A stretch of 64,000 bases of DNA from Candidula unifasciata (taxonomy: Eukaryota > Mollusca > Gastropoda > Stylommatophora > Geomitridae), in NCBI GenBank assembly GCA_905116865.2, contig CAJHNH020000790.1, positions 62,001 through 126,000 on the forward strand, read 5' to 3'. The position numbers and the translations under genes were made by a program. Positions 47,182-57,958 of the stretch are shown piece by piece. Positions within the stretch are counted from its first letter, which is position 1, and every line of letters starts with the position of its first letter. The notes below the pieces were generated by a model that searched no databases, was not told where the DNA came from, and was given only the letters and a program-made list of their open reading frames with translations.

Positions 47182-47424
47182 CTAAAAATATTAGAACAAA
47201 TCAATTACAACACATAAAATGGACATAAGGAACATAGCTGCTGAAACATGTTATGCTAGTTGTTGGCATGTGTTTGCTTGTGCACAACAAACAATAAACC
47301 TGTAAAAACATCCAGGTAAAGTAGACATTTATACTGTGAGGTGTGCAGCCCTAATTCAGTGGAACCTCACTTCTTGAAAGCTTCCCTTGTGGAAAGATTT
47401 AGTGAACAGTTTCCAAACAGAACC

Positions 47425-48674
47425 TTAACTCTTTCAAGCCCCTGAATTTTAACAGACTGGGCTCACATTAATTTCCCTTTACAAAAATAAAAAATAGCAA
47501 AGGGGTGGTATTTTTTAAAAAAAAGGCAATAGAGAATGTAATATATTTCTAATCCCTATAAAAGTAAACATTTTTTAAATAGGAATGAATGTAAATTTTG
47601 AATCTGATATGTTTTGTTTCGTACTGTTATAGTTGCCAGCGTAATGCTGACTACATTACCCACTTAGTACCAATGGTCTGTGAAAATTTGGGCGCTCTTC
47701 CCATATACCTGATACGCCTAAAAATCATGAACATGGATAGTTACTTTACTTACTGTTATAGTTAGTAGGAAAAAAACAATAAGTTTTGCCTTTACAAAGA
47801 TAAAATTTCACACAAACAAATCTTCAGTCACCATGGTTTAGCAGCCACAAAAAGCAGTGATTATCCACATTTGAGAATAATCCTTTAAAGTTTGTTCAGT
47901 TTTCTAACAAATTCAAAAGTTATGATATGTTTCTTGGTTAGTTTAGCACTCAGAGGCTCTAGGTTATCACAGAGTGCTAAACAAAATTTTTAAAAGAAAA
48001 AGAAAGTAGGAGAAAATTAAACCCTAGTTCTATACACACAGAATATAAATTTTGTAGTTATTTACAGACTGTAGCTGCAATGATTTCAATGTAGCTTAGC
48101 CATAGTATGAGTAAAGTACTGTCTGAAACAGTGCTTTAGATGCAAATGTTGGTGACTAGCAAATCTTTCGCAAATGAAATGGGTCCTCTTGGATTTACCT
48201 CATCAGAACGAACAGCTAACAGCTCAGCTGCCGCTTGTGTAAGTTTTCCTTTCAAACAATCTCTGAAATATTGTTTTTGTTTTTTTGTTTGTTTTGTTTT
48301 TAGAAAACATCCGACTGAAACAATTTCAGAGCTTCAGTCACAAAAAAGTGTATTTTTCGATCTGTGTTCAGAACACTATTAACTATGGCCACTTAAAAAC
48401 AAAATCAGAAATTGCACTGTCTGAAAATCAAGCTATCACTGAATCGGACCAGTCTGCGCCCTCATGTGTGCAAACCTAGACTTGTTTACAAAGAAAAACG
48501 TTATAATAATCGTCCTTGAATACTTTAATGGTAGCTCCGAACATTAGAAATGATTATGGAGCCATCTGCAAATCAATAAGGATGGGACACATGATCGACA
48601 CAGTCAGTGTTGTTTGGGAAAATCAGAATATCTCAGTCAATACATACACAGTTGCTTGGGCCTTAAAGAGTTAA
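47425..48674 (-). mobile_element. TTAA-bounded 1.25-kb non-autonomous element
   Basis: TTAA at 47425-47428 and 48671-48674 with inverted ends CTCTTTCAAGCCC and GGGCCTTAAAGAG. No transposase frame. A SINE body piece is inserted at 47636-47745. Other copies at 22752, 29310 and 60620 show it is a family. It lies in the laminin intron between exons f and g. Confidence 0.8.
47636..47745 (+). repeat. SINE body fragment
   Basis: AGCGTAATGCTGACTACATT, then ACCCACTTAGTACCAATGGT and CATATACCTGATACGCC: the SINE body without its tRNA head, inside the TTAA element. Confidence 0.55.
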
Positions 48675-48776
48675 TACCTGAACAGTCAATTCTGAAACCA
48701 CATACCTCATTGGATGAGATTACGGTAAACGACAACATCTGCTCACAAAGCTAATGCGGCCCCTTAAAATATTATC

Positions 48777-48858
48777 AGCACGGGTGGGGTTCGAACACAT
48801 GTGGAAATACATCTACAGCATCTTAAGTCCAATGCCTTAACCACTCGGCCACCATGCT
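48777..48858 (-). tRNA. tRNA-Leu(UAA)-like sequence, probable pseudogene
   Basis: The minus strand has a pairable 7-bp acceptor (AGCATGG with CCGTGCT), the D-arm GGCCGAGTGGTTAAGGC typical of tRNA-Leu, the loop CTTAAGA with anticodon TAA, a long variable arm and TGTTCGAACCC as B-box. The anticodon stem (TTGGA against TGCTG) pairs poorly, which suggests a dead copy or a SINE head. Unlike the SINEs here it has no recognisable SINE body after it. Confidence 0.5.
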
Positions 48859-49061
48859 GATAACCATTTTTTTTCCTGTACAACTGTATTATAAAACACT
48901 GGTCCATGGTTAGTCTGAGAATTTTTCTGTAACATTTATATATCATAACGTAGCTTGTCCTAATTTACATATGCTATGATACTCTATAAAACTGTAATAA
49001 GACTGTAATGTTTGAAGGTAAAGGGGGAAAAACTGCATGTGGTTTCATATATTACAAAATA

Positions 49062-50205
49062 TACTACTTGTCAAAAGTCAAAGTCCACTTAGAAAAACCT
49101 TGGCTGAAACCATAAAATGAATCTGATATAAGGGCAAGTGACTATCTGTTGGCAATCTTTGACCAAGGACATCCCAGAGGTGTTCAGTCAGAGAAAGATC
49201 ATGTGAAAGAGCTGGCCACACTATCCTGATGATCCCATGTTGCTGATACAGATCATCCACCAGATGAGATTGATGGGGTCAAGTGTTATCATTTTGCAGG
49301 ATGGCATTAGCACCTATGGTCTCCAGAGTAGGCTGAACAACTGGTCTCAAGATTTCATTCTGGTATCTTGGGCTACCCAAGTTACCTGTGACAACATAGA
49401 CTGGAGTTCTGGGGTATCTGTAGAAGCCTCCTAAAACAATGACAGAACCCCTTCCATAAAAATCCACCTCTCGGATTGTGTCGTCATTAAATCGCTCTCC
49501 TGATCATCCCCAAACTCGAATCCTGCCATCATTGAATGACACAGAATGGCAAAGAAAAAAAATAAGACTCAATGGTGAACAGGGCTAGACTCCATTGTTG
49601 CCTTGTCCATAGGATATGCTTGCTACAGCAAGCAACACAGGCTCTCTGATGAGCAGGAGTAGGAGCGATTCTGACTGCAGGACTGCAGGATTGCTGGTGG
49701 CAATCCTCCACAATTCCTCTAGCCTTAAATCTTTCCAAAATCCTTTAAATAGTACAGGTGAGACTGCAACTTGTTCAGCAACTACATGGATAGATAAATC
49801 ACTTTCAACCCACACTATAGCCCTCATTCTTTGTTAGATGTCAAGACTTATTCTCAATGGCATGGTTTTTGCCAGTAATGAAACAACACTAGGTCTGCTG
49901 ATTATTCTGCAAATTGAGAGTAAACTCTGTTCATAAAAAGTTGGCATTGCAAGTGGAATGTCAGCATGATTACTTTACCTGTTCGACTGTATGGAAATTT
50001 GGAGAAAAAAATTGAAATTTATGTTCAGCAAAACAAATTGCATGTGATCACCATGCCTTACATGAAATGAAGAAAATCAAAGACTGTCATAGAAAGATAA
50101 TGCACCAATTTGTATTAAAATACTTCATATATTTAATCATTTTATGCACTTATAGAAAAATTTACTGAAAATAATAGGGTGGCCTTCGACTTTTGACGAG
50201 TAGTA
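49062..50205 (-). mobile_element. Tc1-like DNA transposon, inactivated
   Basis: TA duplication at both ends (49060-49061, 50206-50207). Inverted ends TACTACTTGTCAAAAGTCAA and, at the right, TTCGACTTTTGACGAGTAGTA. The minus strand encodes pieces of a Tc1 transposase: a helix-turn-helix-like start (LSIHVVAEQVAVSP) near 49790, FYRYPRTPVYVVTGNLGSPR then YQNEILRPVVQPTLETIGAN and LQNDNT near 49400, and WPALSHDLSLTEHLWDVLGQ near 49190. Frameshifts and stops break it. It lies between laminin exons f and g. Confidence 0.9.
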
Positions 50206-50331
50206 TATTTCAATATGTGTACATCAAAATATGCTGCCAAGTTATTTAATGTCTGCCATATTTTTCTGTGACAATTTTTCATTTTTTTAAATGTCTGTGT
50301 ATAACTTGGATTTTAAAAAATGTGTAATTAC

Positions 50332-50471
50332 CCTTAATTCTTTGGCATCTGTTTCTATTTTAAACAGTTTCTCCCATGGGTAAGCTGCACCAGAGAAGTT
50401 GACATTGAGCAAAGTGACTGATACAGCTGCTATATCGTCTAACAGGATGCCAGTGCAGCCTGTGTAGCAAG
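50332..50471 (-). CDS. LAMA1/LAMA2-like: Laminin alpha exon f: start of domain II (coiled coil)
   Basis: Begins CYTGCTGILLDDI, equivalent to the C-x3-C...LL-x-D-L element at the head of the long arm, where alpha, beta and gamma chains are disulphide-linked. It then runs into helix with WEKLFKIETDAKELR. Sequon NFSG. Acceptor CTTTCAG, donor GTAATT, ending in phase 0. Confidence 0.94.
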
Positions 50472-51107
50472 CTGAAAGGTAACCACATAAACATGAATTA
50501 CTTTAAATATACCATTTGTTGACACAATCTTAGAATAGTTTAAACACTTTTGTCCTCTCTTTTGTATTTTATAATACCAAACCCTGTTCCATCATCCCAG
50601 AATGGTGTATTCTTAATAAAAATTAAAGAGAAGTAATTAGTAGTAAAATAATGCAATTTTAATTTACAATCGAAAGTGTCAGCAGCGATTACAGCCTTGA
50701 CATACATGCCTGGCTACTGGTCACAGGTTTCACCTGTAACTCTTTCAGGCCCAAAGATCTCATTAATTCAAGTCAAACTTCTTAGGGAAAAAACTAATAA
50801 AAACTTCCTGAGATAGAAAGAGTTATGTATGCAAAATACTAATCTCTCAAGAGCCTACTATTGTCTTATACACTGCAAGTTTCTCTGCACGTTATACAGC
50901 ACTTTAAACAGAATGTGTGATGTCAAAAATTCAGTAATTAGCAAGGTAAGCAAATTAGTATCTGATTTTAATTTTTATAGCACCATGATCATGCTCACTA
51001 ATAATACCATTTGTTTTATGTTATCCACATCTGCAGAGTAAGAAAACAAGCCATTAAAAAAAAAAAAGAATAAAAAGATAAAATATTAAAAAAAAAACTA
51101 AACTCAC

Positions 51108-51304
51108 AGACACAAACTCCATTTTCTACACCATAAGTTGGATCTGTGCAGGCATCACAGGTTAAGCCTCCTATTCCATCTAGACAATGGCACTGACCAC
51201 TCTCAGCGTCACAAGTCTGACTTCTTGACCCCTGGGGGTTACAGTGGCATGGTCTACAGATGCTTCCGATTACTTGTGGGCGGCCATAATACCCTGCAGC
51301 ACAA
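51108..51304 (-). CDS. LAMA1/LAMA2-like: Laminin alpha exon e: last LE module
   Basis: Encodes CAAGYYGRPQVIGSICRPC, then HCNPQGSRSQTCDAESGQC and the atypical end TDPTYGVENGVCV, where the module loses its regular spacing just before domain II, as in other alpha chains. Acceptor TTCACAG, donor GTGAGT. The last base joins CT of the next exon to give Ser before the domain II cysteines. Confidence 0.95.
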
Positions 51305-51354
51305 CTGTGAAGTTCAAGACATAAATTAGATACAGCAGCTCTGTAGCAAGGGTG

Positions 51355-51600
51355 TTAATGATCAAATATTTCAAATGTTAAATGATGGTCAAATCTTCCA
51401 AATGTTAAAGGAATAAGTGATTCAAAATAGCAAACAAAATATTTATGTTCCGCATTCTTGATTCTTCTTCTTCTTTCGTTTGCTCGAAATAAATTATCTA
51501 TATCTGCAATGTTGTCTCTAGTACGAACTTTACTGTCTTTTGTATTCTTGATTCTAATTTTTCTCTTCTTTCTTTCACCCATTTTTTTTCTCAATTCTTC
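51355..51600 (-). mobile_element. LINE 3' end with GAA tail
   Basis: Minus-strand words ACTAGAGACAACATTGCAGA, then TATTTCGAGCAAACGAAAGA and AGAAGAAG match the 3' ends at 21860 and 52690. Located just downstream of laminin exon e's acceptor side. Confidence 0.6.
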
Positions 51601-52191
51601 CTAATTCATATTCTTCTGTTACTTCTTCTCCTTCTCATTCTCCTCATCATTCTCATCTCTCAAATACCTCCTTAAAAGAAATATCCTCAAACCACTTTGT
51701 CCTATATTCACTATCATTATCATCATCAGATGTACCTTGCTGTAAGCATAGGTTCTCATATTTCACCATCTTATACAATCACAAGAATCACTGAACAGAT
51801 CAGTGCTCTTGTCTCGCCCCATCCATATTGCTAAGCCAGCCAGGTATATTTATCTCCTTGCCTTCCTTCTGCTTTCTTTCCAACAATCTTGTCAGTCTTA
51901 TCAAGTTCTTAAGTCCAATCCCTCTTAGAACATGTCAAAAACACAGACTGTCTATATATAATTTCTCTAATCAATTTACTGTTTTCATCTGTCAAGGACA
52001 GCTTCATTTGTTTTTCTATTATCCCATGGTTTTCTCTACATTCTTCTCAGACCACATATCTGGGTGATGTCCCAACTATGCAAGGACAAAACTGTGCTCT
52101 GTATCTCCAAAAGGTTCCATATACTGTCAGACATGTGTGGTTTATTCTTAAAGTTCATTCACAACGTTTAATTCAAAACAAGTCCTCTCAC
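51601..52191. other. Laminin intron, possible further LINE remnant
   Basis: Short frames without a clear motif; CTTCTTCTCC-type pyrimidine-rich stretch near 51620-51660. No exon. Confidence 0.3.
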
Positions 52192-52269
52192 CTTTCACAG
52201 TGCTGGCCTGTGTGTCCTTCCTGGCATGCAGTGCATAACATACCACTCCCACTTAAGACACATGACGGA
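52192..52269 (-). CDS. LAMA1/LAMA2-like: Laminin alpha exon d: LE module (78 nt)
   Basis: Encodes PSCVLSGSGMLCTACQEGHT then GQHCE, the second half of the CACP-type module. It matches the family pattern P-T-C-x-L...C-x-x-C-x-x-G-Y-x-G-x-H-C-E. Acceptor TTTCAG, donor GTGAGA; one base in, two bases out, consistent with both neighbours. Confidence 0.92.
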
Positions 52270-52669
52270 CTGAAACTGCAGATAAAGCATTTTGATTATT
52301 CATTTTAAAAATAAAAATCTTATTTAAAGTATCTATGTGCAGAAGCAAACTACTAAATTATGTAAGACAAAATGCACACATTTTTAAATTTATGTAATTC
52401 ATTGCATTATTACAAAAGATAGAGATGGAGTGCTTATAGGAATGTCCAGAGTGCTACATCATCAGTTCTCAACAGCTTAGCACATTAAAATATTATTGCT
52501 AAACCGATATAACTTAACAACTTGATACACATTCTCAGCTAGAATATTAAATAACAGACAATGGCAGGTTTGAAACAGAGATACATCAGGAAAAAAAAAA
52601 CTGGCTAAAGTAACATAAACAGGTCTCAAATCTAAACAGCTAAATTATGAATTCATAGTTCATAAAACT

Positions 52670-52735
52670 AGAGACAGAATTGCAGATATATAAATCTATT
52701 TCAAGCAAAAGAAAGAAGAAGAAGAAGAAGAAACC
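52670..52735 (+). mobile_element. LINE 3' end with GAA tail
   Basis: AGAGACAGAATTGCAGATAT then CTATTTCAAGCAAAAGAAAG and (AAG)n. Same terminal sequence as 21860; the coding part is missing. Confidence 0.65.
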
Positions 52736-52830
52736 TCATAGTGATCTTTTGATACATTTACTGTTTGTATTGAATGGGGCAGAAATGTGGACAATAAATA
52801 AAGAGTTGAATGTTGAATTAAGAATCAACA

Positions 52831-53240
52831 TCACAACACTTGAGACACTCCCATAAGTGCTTTGTCTCCATCTTCAGCAGAAAACGAAGAGTTCCAATTC
52901 TGATAGCACCAGTAGCCATCTGATTGGATATCCATGTCATCCTTCCTCTTAGTGTTGAGCGTCAGCCACATCCCCTGGTAACACATTGCAGCGCCATTCT
53001 CCTCAGACCGTAATGATCTATCGCTCATCCTCACTGTTCACTCATTCCCAAAGGGCCCTCACAATATCTAGCTTGTTATATATCAATTCATCACCATGTG
53101 GTGCAGAACTGGCCAGTCTATCTGCCTGCACATTTCCCAAAACACCGGCATGACCTAGAGATAAAATCCAAAGAATGCTAACCACCCAGGACCTCTGAAT
53201 TGATGCTTGCCACTCTGCACGAAGCATGCCTGAATAAAGA
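52831..53240 (-). mobile_element. RNase H and C-terminal LINE fragment
   Basis: The minus strand reads SWVVSILWILSLGHAGVLGN, then VQADRLASSAPHGDELIYNK and LDIVRALWE; after a break near 53040, MRMSDRSLRSEENGAAMCYQ. It is the best copy of the RNase H piece also seen at 9835 and 13490. Confidence 0.75.
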
Positions 53241-54374
53241 CTGTGAGGGTATAATTAATTTTTAATTGTTTTGTTCTGAAAACTTTTTAGAGAAAAATAC
53301 CAGAACTCAGGATTCTCCCCCACAAAAAATCTATTTAAAATACATTGCTAATTATTTTGTATGAGATTTAATTATATGCATTTAAACAAAATAATTCAGA
53401 AATATGTAAAGAGAGAGGAGTAATCAATAAAGACAAACCAAGTGGAGAATGAAATAACTACAGTCCCTTAAGCCTGAATAAAAATGTATATGATACCTCA
53501 CCATGACCTCAAGGCCCACATTTCTAAAGGCTCAAGGAGACCGATGTCATCACAGCTTTACAATAAAAAAATTACACAATTATCCCCCCCCCCCCTCCCC
53601 CCCACCATATTATTTCAGTAAATATAATATTCTGCCCTCCTAAACTCTGTACAGGCGCAGTCAGAACCAGTGCCATTAACTTGACTTTTTAAGGACAAGC
53701 CAATGCAGCAATGCCTAATTTATGGGATTTGTAATGGACAGCATGCATGCTGCAGGAGATCGCAGATTAGGGAGAGGCATGATCACCCATGCCAGTCGGC
53801 AAGGCACCTGATGATGATGATGAAAGGACAGCAATGCCGGAAAACCAGGATCTCTTGGTGAAGAGTTAAAATATTGTTAAAAAGACAAAACAGAGCCAGA
53901 AGAAAATACATAAATAAAGAAGTATAAAAATTAGATAAAAAAAAAAAAAACTGCTGAATAAGATTAAGGTCAAGTAAACATAGGACTTTGACATTATAGA
54001 GAATCATACAAAATGTAATATGAAGAAAGGAGGAGGGAAAATATGCAGGAGGAAAATGCTTCATAAGTGATGACATCAAGAGATATACTGAAGTAAGTCT
54101 GTGTGGGTGCACCATGAGGACAGAGTACACCATAAGTTCAGTTTAGAGACCGCTGGAGACTTATTTACAACTGACCTTTAATGTAGCAATGGTATTTGAT
54201 GATGCTGATGAATAAGATTAGACCACAGGTTTAATATATTACATTATATCATGAGTTTTCTCGAGGGTATCTGAATAAAAACGTGAATTAATAAACAACT
54301 GGCACAAAACAGCATATTTAGATGTTTTACATGTTGATATATTAAGAGTGTTATTTGTCCTTGTTACTACTTAC
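53241..54374. other. Laminin intron with GAT-tailed LINE end
   Basis: C-rich runs at 53584-53603. A LINE 3' end at 53745-53822 reads CATGCTGCAGGAGATCGCAG then GCCAGTCGGCAAGGCACCTG and (GAT)n. Otherwise no feature. Confidence 0.6.
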
Positions 54375-54502
54375 TTGTTGGAAGGAATTGGCAAAGGACA
54401 TGCACAACGCTGGCAATCATCAGCCGTCCCTTTTGTAGCAATCCCATAAAATCCATCCTTACATTTGTCACAAAAGTCCCCAGTTGTGTTATGCTGGCAA
54501 CT
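54375..54502 (-). CDS. LAMA1/LAMA2-like: Laminin alpha exon c: LE modules
   Basis: Encodes [20 protein letters not shown], then [15 protein letters not shown]. The second stretch is the CACP-type LE module typical of the region just before domain II in alpha chains. Acceptor CTTTTAG, donor GTAAGT; starts in phase 0 and ends with two bases that the next exon completes to Asn. Contains the sequon NTTG. Confidence 0.92.
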
Positions 54503-55371
54503 CTAAAAGAAAATAAATACATTTTTATTTGTTAATTGTCTTGTGTTCCTTGCTAAACTGTCCTGCAGACTATTTTGCAGCCATCAAGTCTGTATAAAAA
54601 TACACACCATGTGGTGCCAGGTTTTGTTCCACACAACTAAAAAAAATTTTTTTTAAACATCATTTAAGTTTGGCCTAAACATACTAAAGAAATATAGTTA
54701 GAGGATATTTGACTACGCATTTGTATTTTCAGTGAAAATAATACACTACAGTTTTTTTTTTTTTTTCTTTTGTGAGTAATGCTCCTTTTAGCTATCTGTT
54801 ACATAATCTTCTGGCACTAACAAGAGTCTTAGACGGCTCAAAAGATGTGCACTAAATAATCATTTTATACAAAATGGAACAATAATATTATAATAAATGG
54901 AAACACGCTTTATCATCATATGACCTTGAGACTGTGTGGCTGTTCATGTCTCTCTAAAGATCTCAGCTCCTGCTGTTCTGGATTTGTTCTATGGATGATA
55001 TGTCTCGATGCCACTGACAGTGCCCATTCAGAATAACTCCTCTGCCTCCAGTCTTTTCTACTGCTTACCTTCTCAACCATCATGTTCTTCGATTACCTGA
55101 CCTAAGAACACTGTTTTTCTTTTGTGAATAATTTTCTACTTTTCATTAGTTTTTTTTCAGGCAATTATTATTAGGTATTTTGACTCTAAAATGTATTCTC
55201 AGTATGCATATCATAAACCATAGCTCCACTGCAGATTAGTCTAGGAAAATATGGAGTGCTAAATTATATAAAAAGTAATATGTCATAAGCATGACTGTAG
55301 CCCATCTAAAACATTACATTATAGAAAATATGGGGCTAGCACCATATGCCATATATATACACACACATATA

Positions 55372-55827
55372 CAAGGTCAGGCAATCAAGTATCGAGACTA
55401 ATTTTATTATGGCTAAGACAAAAATATTGAGGTGGACTCATGGGAACAAAATGCCATGGACCATGTTGTGTGGAAAGGGCATATCAGGAAGGGAATGAGA
55501 GTGAAGAAAGAAATGATTGCAGAAAGGATGAGAGCTGAGCTTCTAAAAAGAAACGGATTAAACACAACTGTTGACAACAGTGGTCCTGAAATCCCATGCT
55601 TTCATTGTATTGTAGAAGACTTTTCTTGACACAGGTGGGTCTTGCTAGTCACACTCGCCATCGCCATGGGCTGTGAGTCCCATGCCTCCTCATAGCGCAT
55701 GACAAAGGTCATGGGGGTCAATGCACAAGGGGCTTACTTTGAATAAAATACAGATTATATCTTCAACTGTTGATTTTTTTTTTTTTTTTTCATAGAATTA
55801 GTCTCATTACTTAATTGTCAGACCTTG
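55372..55827. mobile_element. Deleted mariner-like element (456 bp)
   Basis: TA at 55370-55371 and 55828-55829. Left end CAAGGTCAGGCAATCAAGTA then TCGAGACTAATTTTAT; right end ATAGAATTAGTCTCATTACT then TAATTGTCAGACCTTG, about 36 bp of inverted repeat with few mismatches. A 65-codon frame at 55432-55629 is not recognisable transposase. It directly touches the hAT-like copy 2. Confidence 0.85.
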
Positions 55828-55836
55828 TATAAATGC

Positions 55837-56989
55837 TAGGGCTGTACCGAATATTCGCTTTGTATTTGCTTCAGGTCCGAATAGTGGACCTTTTGACTAT
55901 TCGGTATTCGACCGAATAGTTGCAACGGGCTGAATACGAATAGTAGTTACCTTACACCGGCTTCTGCGTACACGGCCTTAATACTGACAACATGGAACAA
56001 TTGGTTTTGTTGAAAGCTAATGCAGCTTTCATGCATTAACTAAGCTGTCAGTGACAATTTCCAAGTTTAGTTACTTGTTATAATACTTAGGATTCTTTAA
56101 TTCTGAGTTATTAGTTACCACAGAATGACTGAAGGATGCAAAACATTAAATGTTTAAATGTTTACTATTCTGTACAAATACTAACTAGACATGGAAAGAA
56201 TACAAACTTAGCCCACATCCAAGTCGATAATATGAAAATCAAACAAACAGAAACATATAAGTACTTGAGTGCAAACTTTAACTGCTCCAACATGCTGAGA
56301 GGAGAAATACAATCTAGAAATAAAGTATACTATGCCCTTCAACATCTACTAAAGTCAAAGTGCTGTCTTGCAAAACCAAGATCAAAATATGTAAAACATT
56401 GATAAGACCAGTCGTTTTATTTGGCTCTGAAACTTGTAGCAGAAATAAAGGAGATGAGGCCTTTTTACAGGTTTTCGAAAGCAGTCTTGTGACAAATCTT
56501 TGGACCCATCAAAGATGCAAACAGAGGGGAATGGAGAGTGAGAAGCAACAAAGTTACACCTAAACTGTTTAAATCACCATTGATCACTGGCATCATGAGA
56601 GCTAACAGACTAAAATGGTTGGGAAATATTCAAAGAATGTCAGAGAAGTAAAACTGTTTACAACTGAGAGAGGAATGGGCACAGACCACGAGGCAGATAA
56701 AAAAGAAGTTTGAGAGATAATGCCAGACAGACCTGCAAACCACTGGTGTCACAAATTGTGAAGAGGCCAGTCAGAGAGATGAATGGAGACGAGTGATATC
56801 TGCAGCTGTAAACCTCAAGGACTCAGAATGCCAAAGAAAACAATGACTATTCTGTGCTACTTTATGTGAAGTAAAATTTCAGATATATTTTATACACTAT
56901 ACACTATTCGTATTCATATTCGGACGAATAGTTGGTCCCGTTATTCGTATTCGGCCGAATAGTGAAAATCACTATTCGGTACAGCCCGA
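55837..56989 (+). mobile_element. hAT-like non-autonomous element carrying LINE sequence, copy 2
   Basis: Flanked by the 8-bp duplication ATAAATGC (55829-55836, 56990-56997). Ends TAGGGCTGTACCGAA and TTCGGTACAGCCCGA are inverted repeats. The interior from about 56160 to 56850 has the same LINE segment in the same orientation as copy 1: NCSNMLRGEIQSRNKVYYAL, LIRPVVLFGSETCSRNKGDE. It lacks the GAT-tailed insertion of copy 1. It lies in the laminin intron between exons b and c. Confidence 0.88.
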
Positions 56990-57369
56990 ATAAATGCACA
57001 CATACATATCAAGGTACTGAACATTTTCTTTTTTGTTGTTGCTTACAGTGACCTATCAGATGGAAGATGTGCATATAATAAGAACCCCTACTACAGGCTG
57101 GTTGGCACCACCATGAACTGGGAGAAGTCTGTATGAATACACCTTAAACACACATAAAGAGATTGAAAAACAACAGTCAGCATTCAATAAGATAAAGACA
57201 GATGAGGATAAAATAAAGTTACGGACAGTCATTTTTTGTTGTTGTAATAACAGATTTGATTATTTAAAATCATTGTAAAATGCATCAAAGGAGTTCTTCA
57301 CTTTACTATAGTTGCAGGTTCAAATTCTTTGTCTTCTTTTGTCTATATCTGTTTATGCTGCTAGGCGTT

Positions 57370-57690
57370 GCAGTTCATTGGATGACTGGCAGCCAAGCCA
57401 AGGCAGGCTCAGTCGCTTGATATGCCATGATGTTATGCAGTCTCAAGGTGCCAGTTACTCCTTCAATCCATCTTCTTCTCAGTCATCTGGTGCCTCTTGA
57501 TATTTTGATTTTCAGGTTGTACGATCCTGCCGCTGGCATTGTTGGTTTCATTCTCATTAGATGCCCAAACCTTTCTATTCTTTTTTCTCAATCAATTTCA
57601 TGATGGGTGTTGCTCCAACAGTTCTTGCGATCATGTTGTTTCTCATTCAATCTTTTTTTGGTTTTATTGATGGCCATTGGCAAACATCTC
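57370..57690 (-). mobile_element. LINE C-terminal fragment
   Basis: The minus strand reads RMKPTMPAAGSYNLKIKISR then GTR, a stop, and WIEGVTGTLRLHNIMAYQAT-like sequence, a LINE ORF2 C-terminus. It lies just beyond the donor of laminin exon b. Confidence 0.5.
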
Positions 57691-57814
57691 ATCTCACAGG
57701 TGGTTAGTTTGAGGCTCAAATTATTGTAGACAAAACAAATGAATAGTTCACATGGGTTTTTTTTTCAAGAGATAAATAATTTATCTAATATTTTCAAAAA
57801 AAATCTAGACTTAC

Positions 57815-57958
57815 GTAACATTGTCCTGTCTCTGAATGACAGACTTGACTGTGACCATGGCATGGGCAGGGTCTAACATATCCAATAATAGTCTCTGGAT
57901 TATTTAGGTCGATGCCAGATTCAGTTGGTATAACTCTGTAGTAACCAGGACCTGGGTT
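57815..57958 (-). CDS. LAMA1/LAMA2-like: Laminin alpha exon b: LE module (48 codons)
   Basis: Phase 0 to phase 0. It encodes NPGPGYYRVIPTESG, then CPCHGHSQVCHSETGQCY, the typical loop a/b of an LE module. The acceptor is CTTTTAG and the donor GTAAGT. The first residues should continue the previous half module as C-x-C-x-P-G-Y-Y-R, but the expected cysteine before PGYYR is absent (see findings). Confidence 0.9.

Noticed and set aside
55432..55629. 65-codon frame inside the mariner remnant
   Set aside because: Does not show the catalytic D or helix-turn-helix motifs of mariner transposase; not enough to call a gene.
57312..57500. 62-codon plus-strand frame with a signal-peptide-like start
   Set aside because: The minus strand here reads as a LINE C-terminus, which explains the sequence better.
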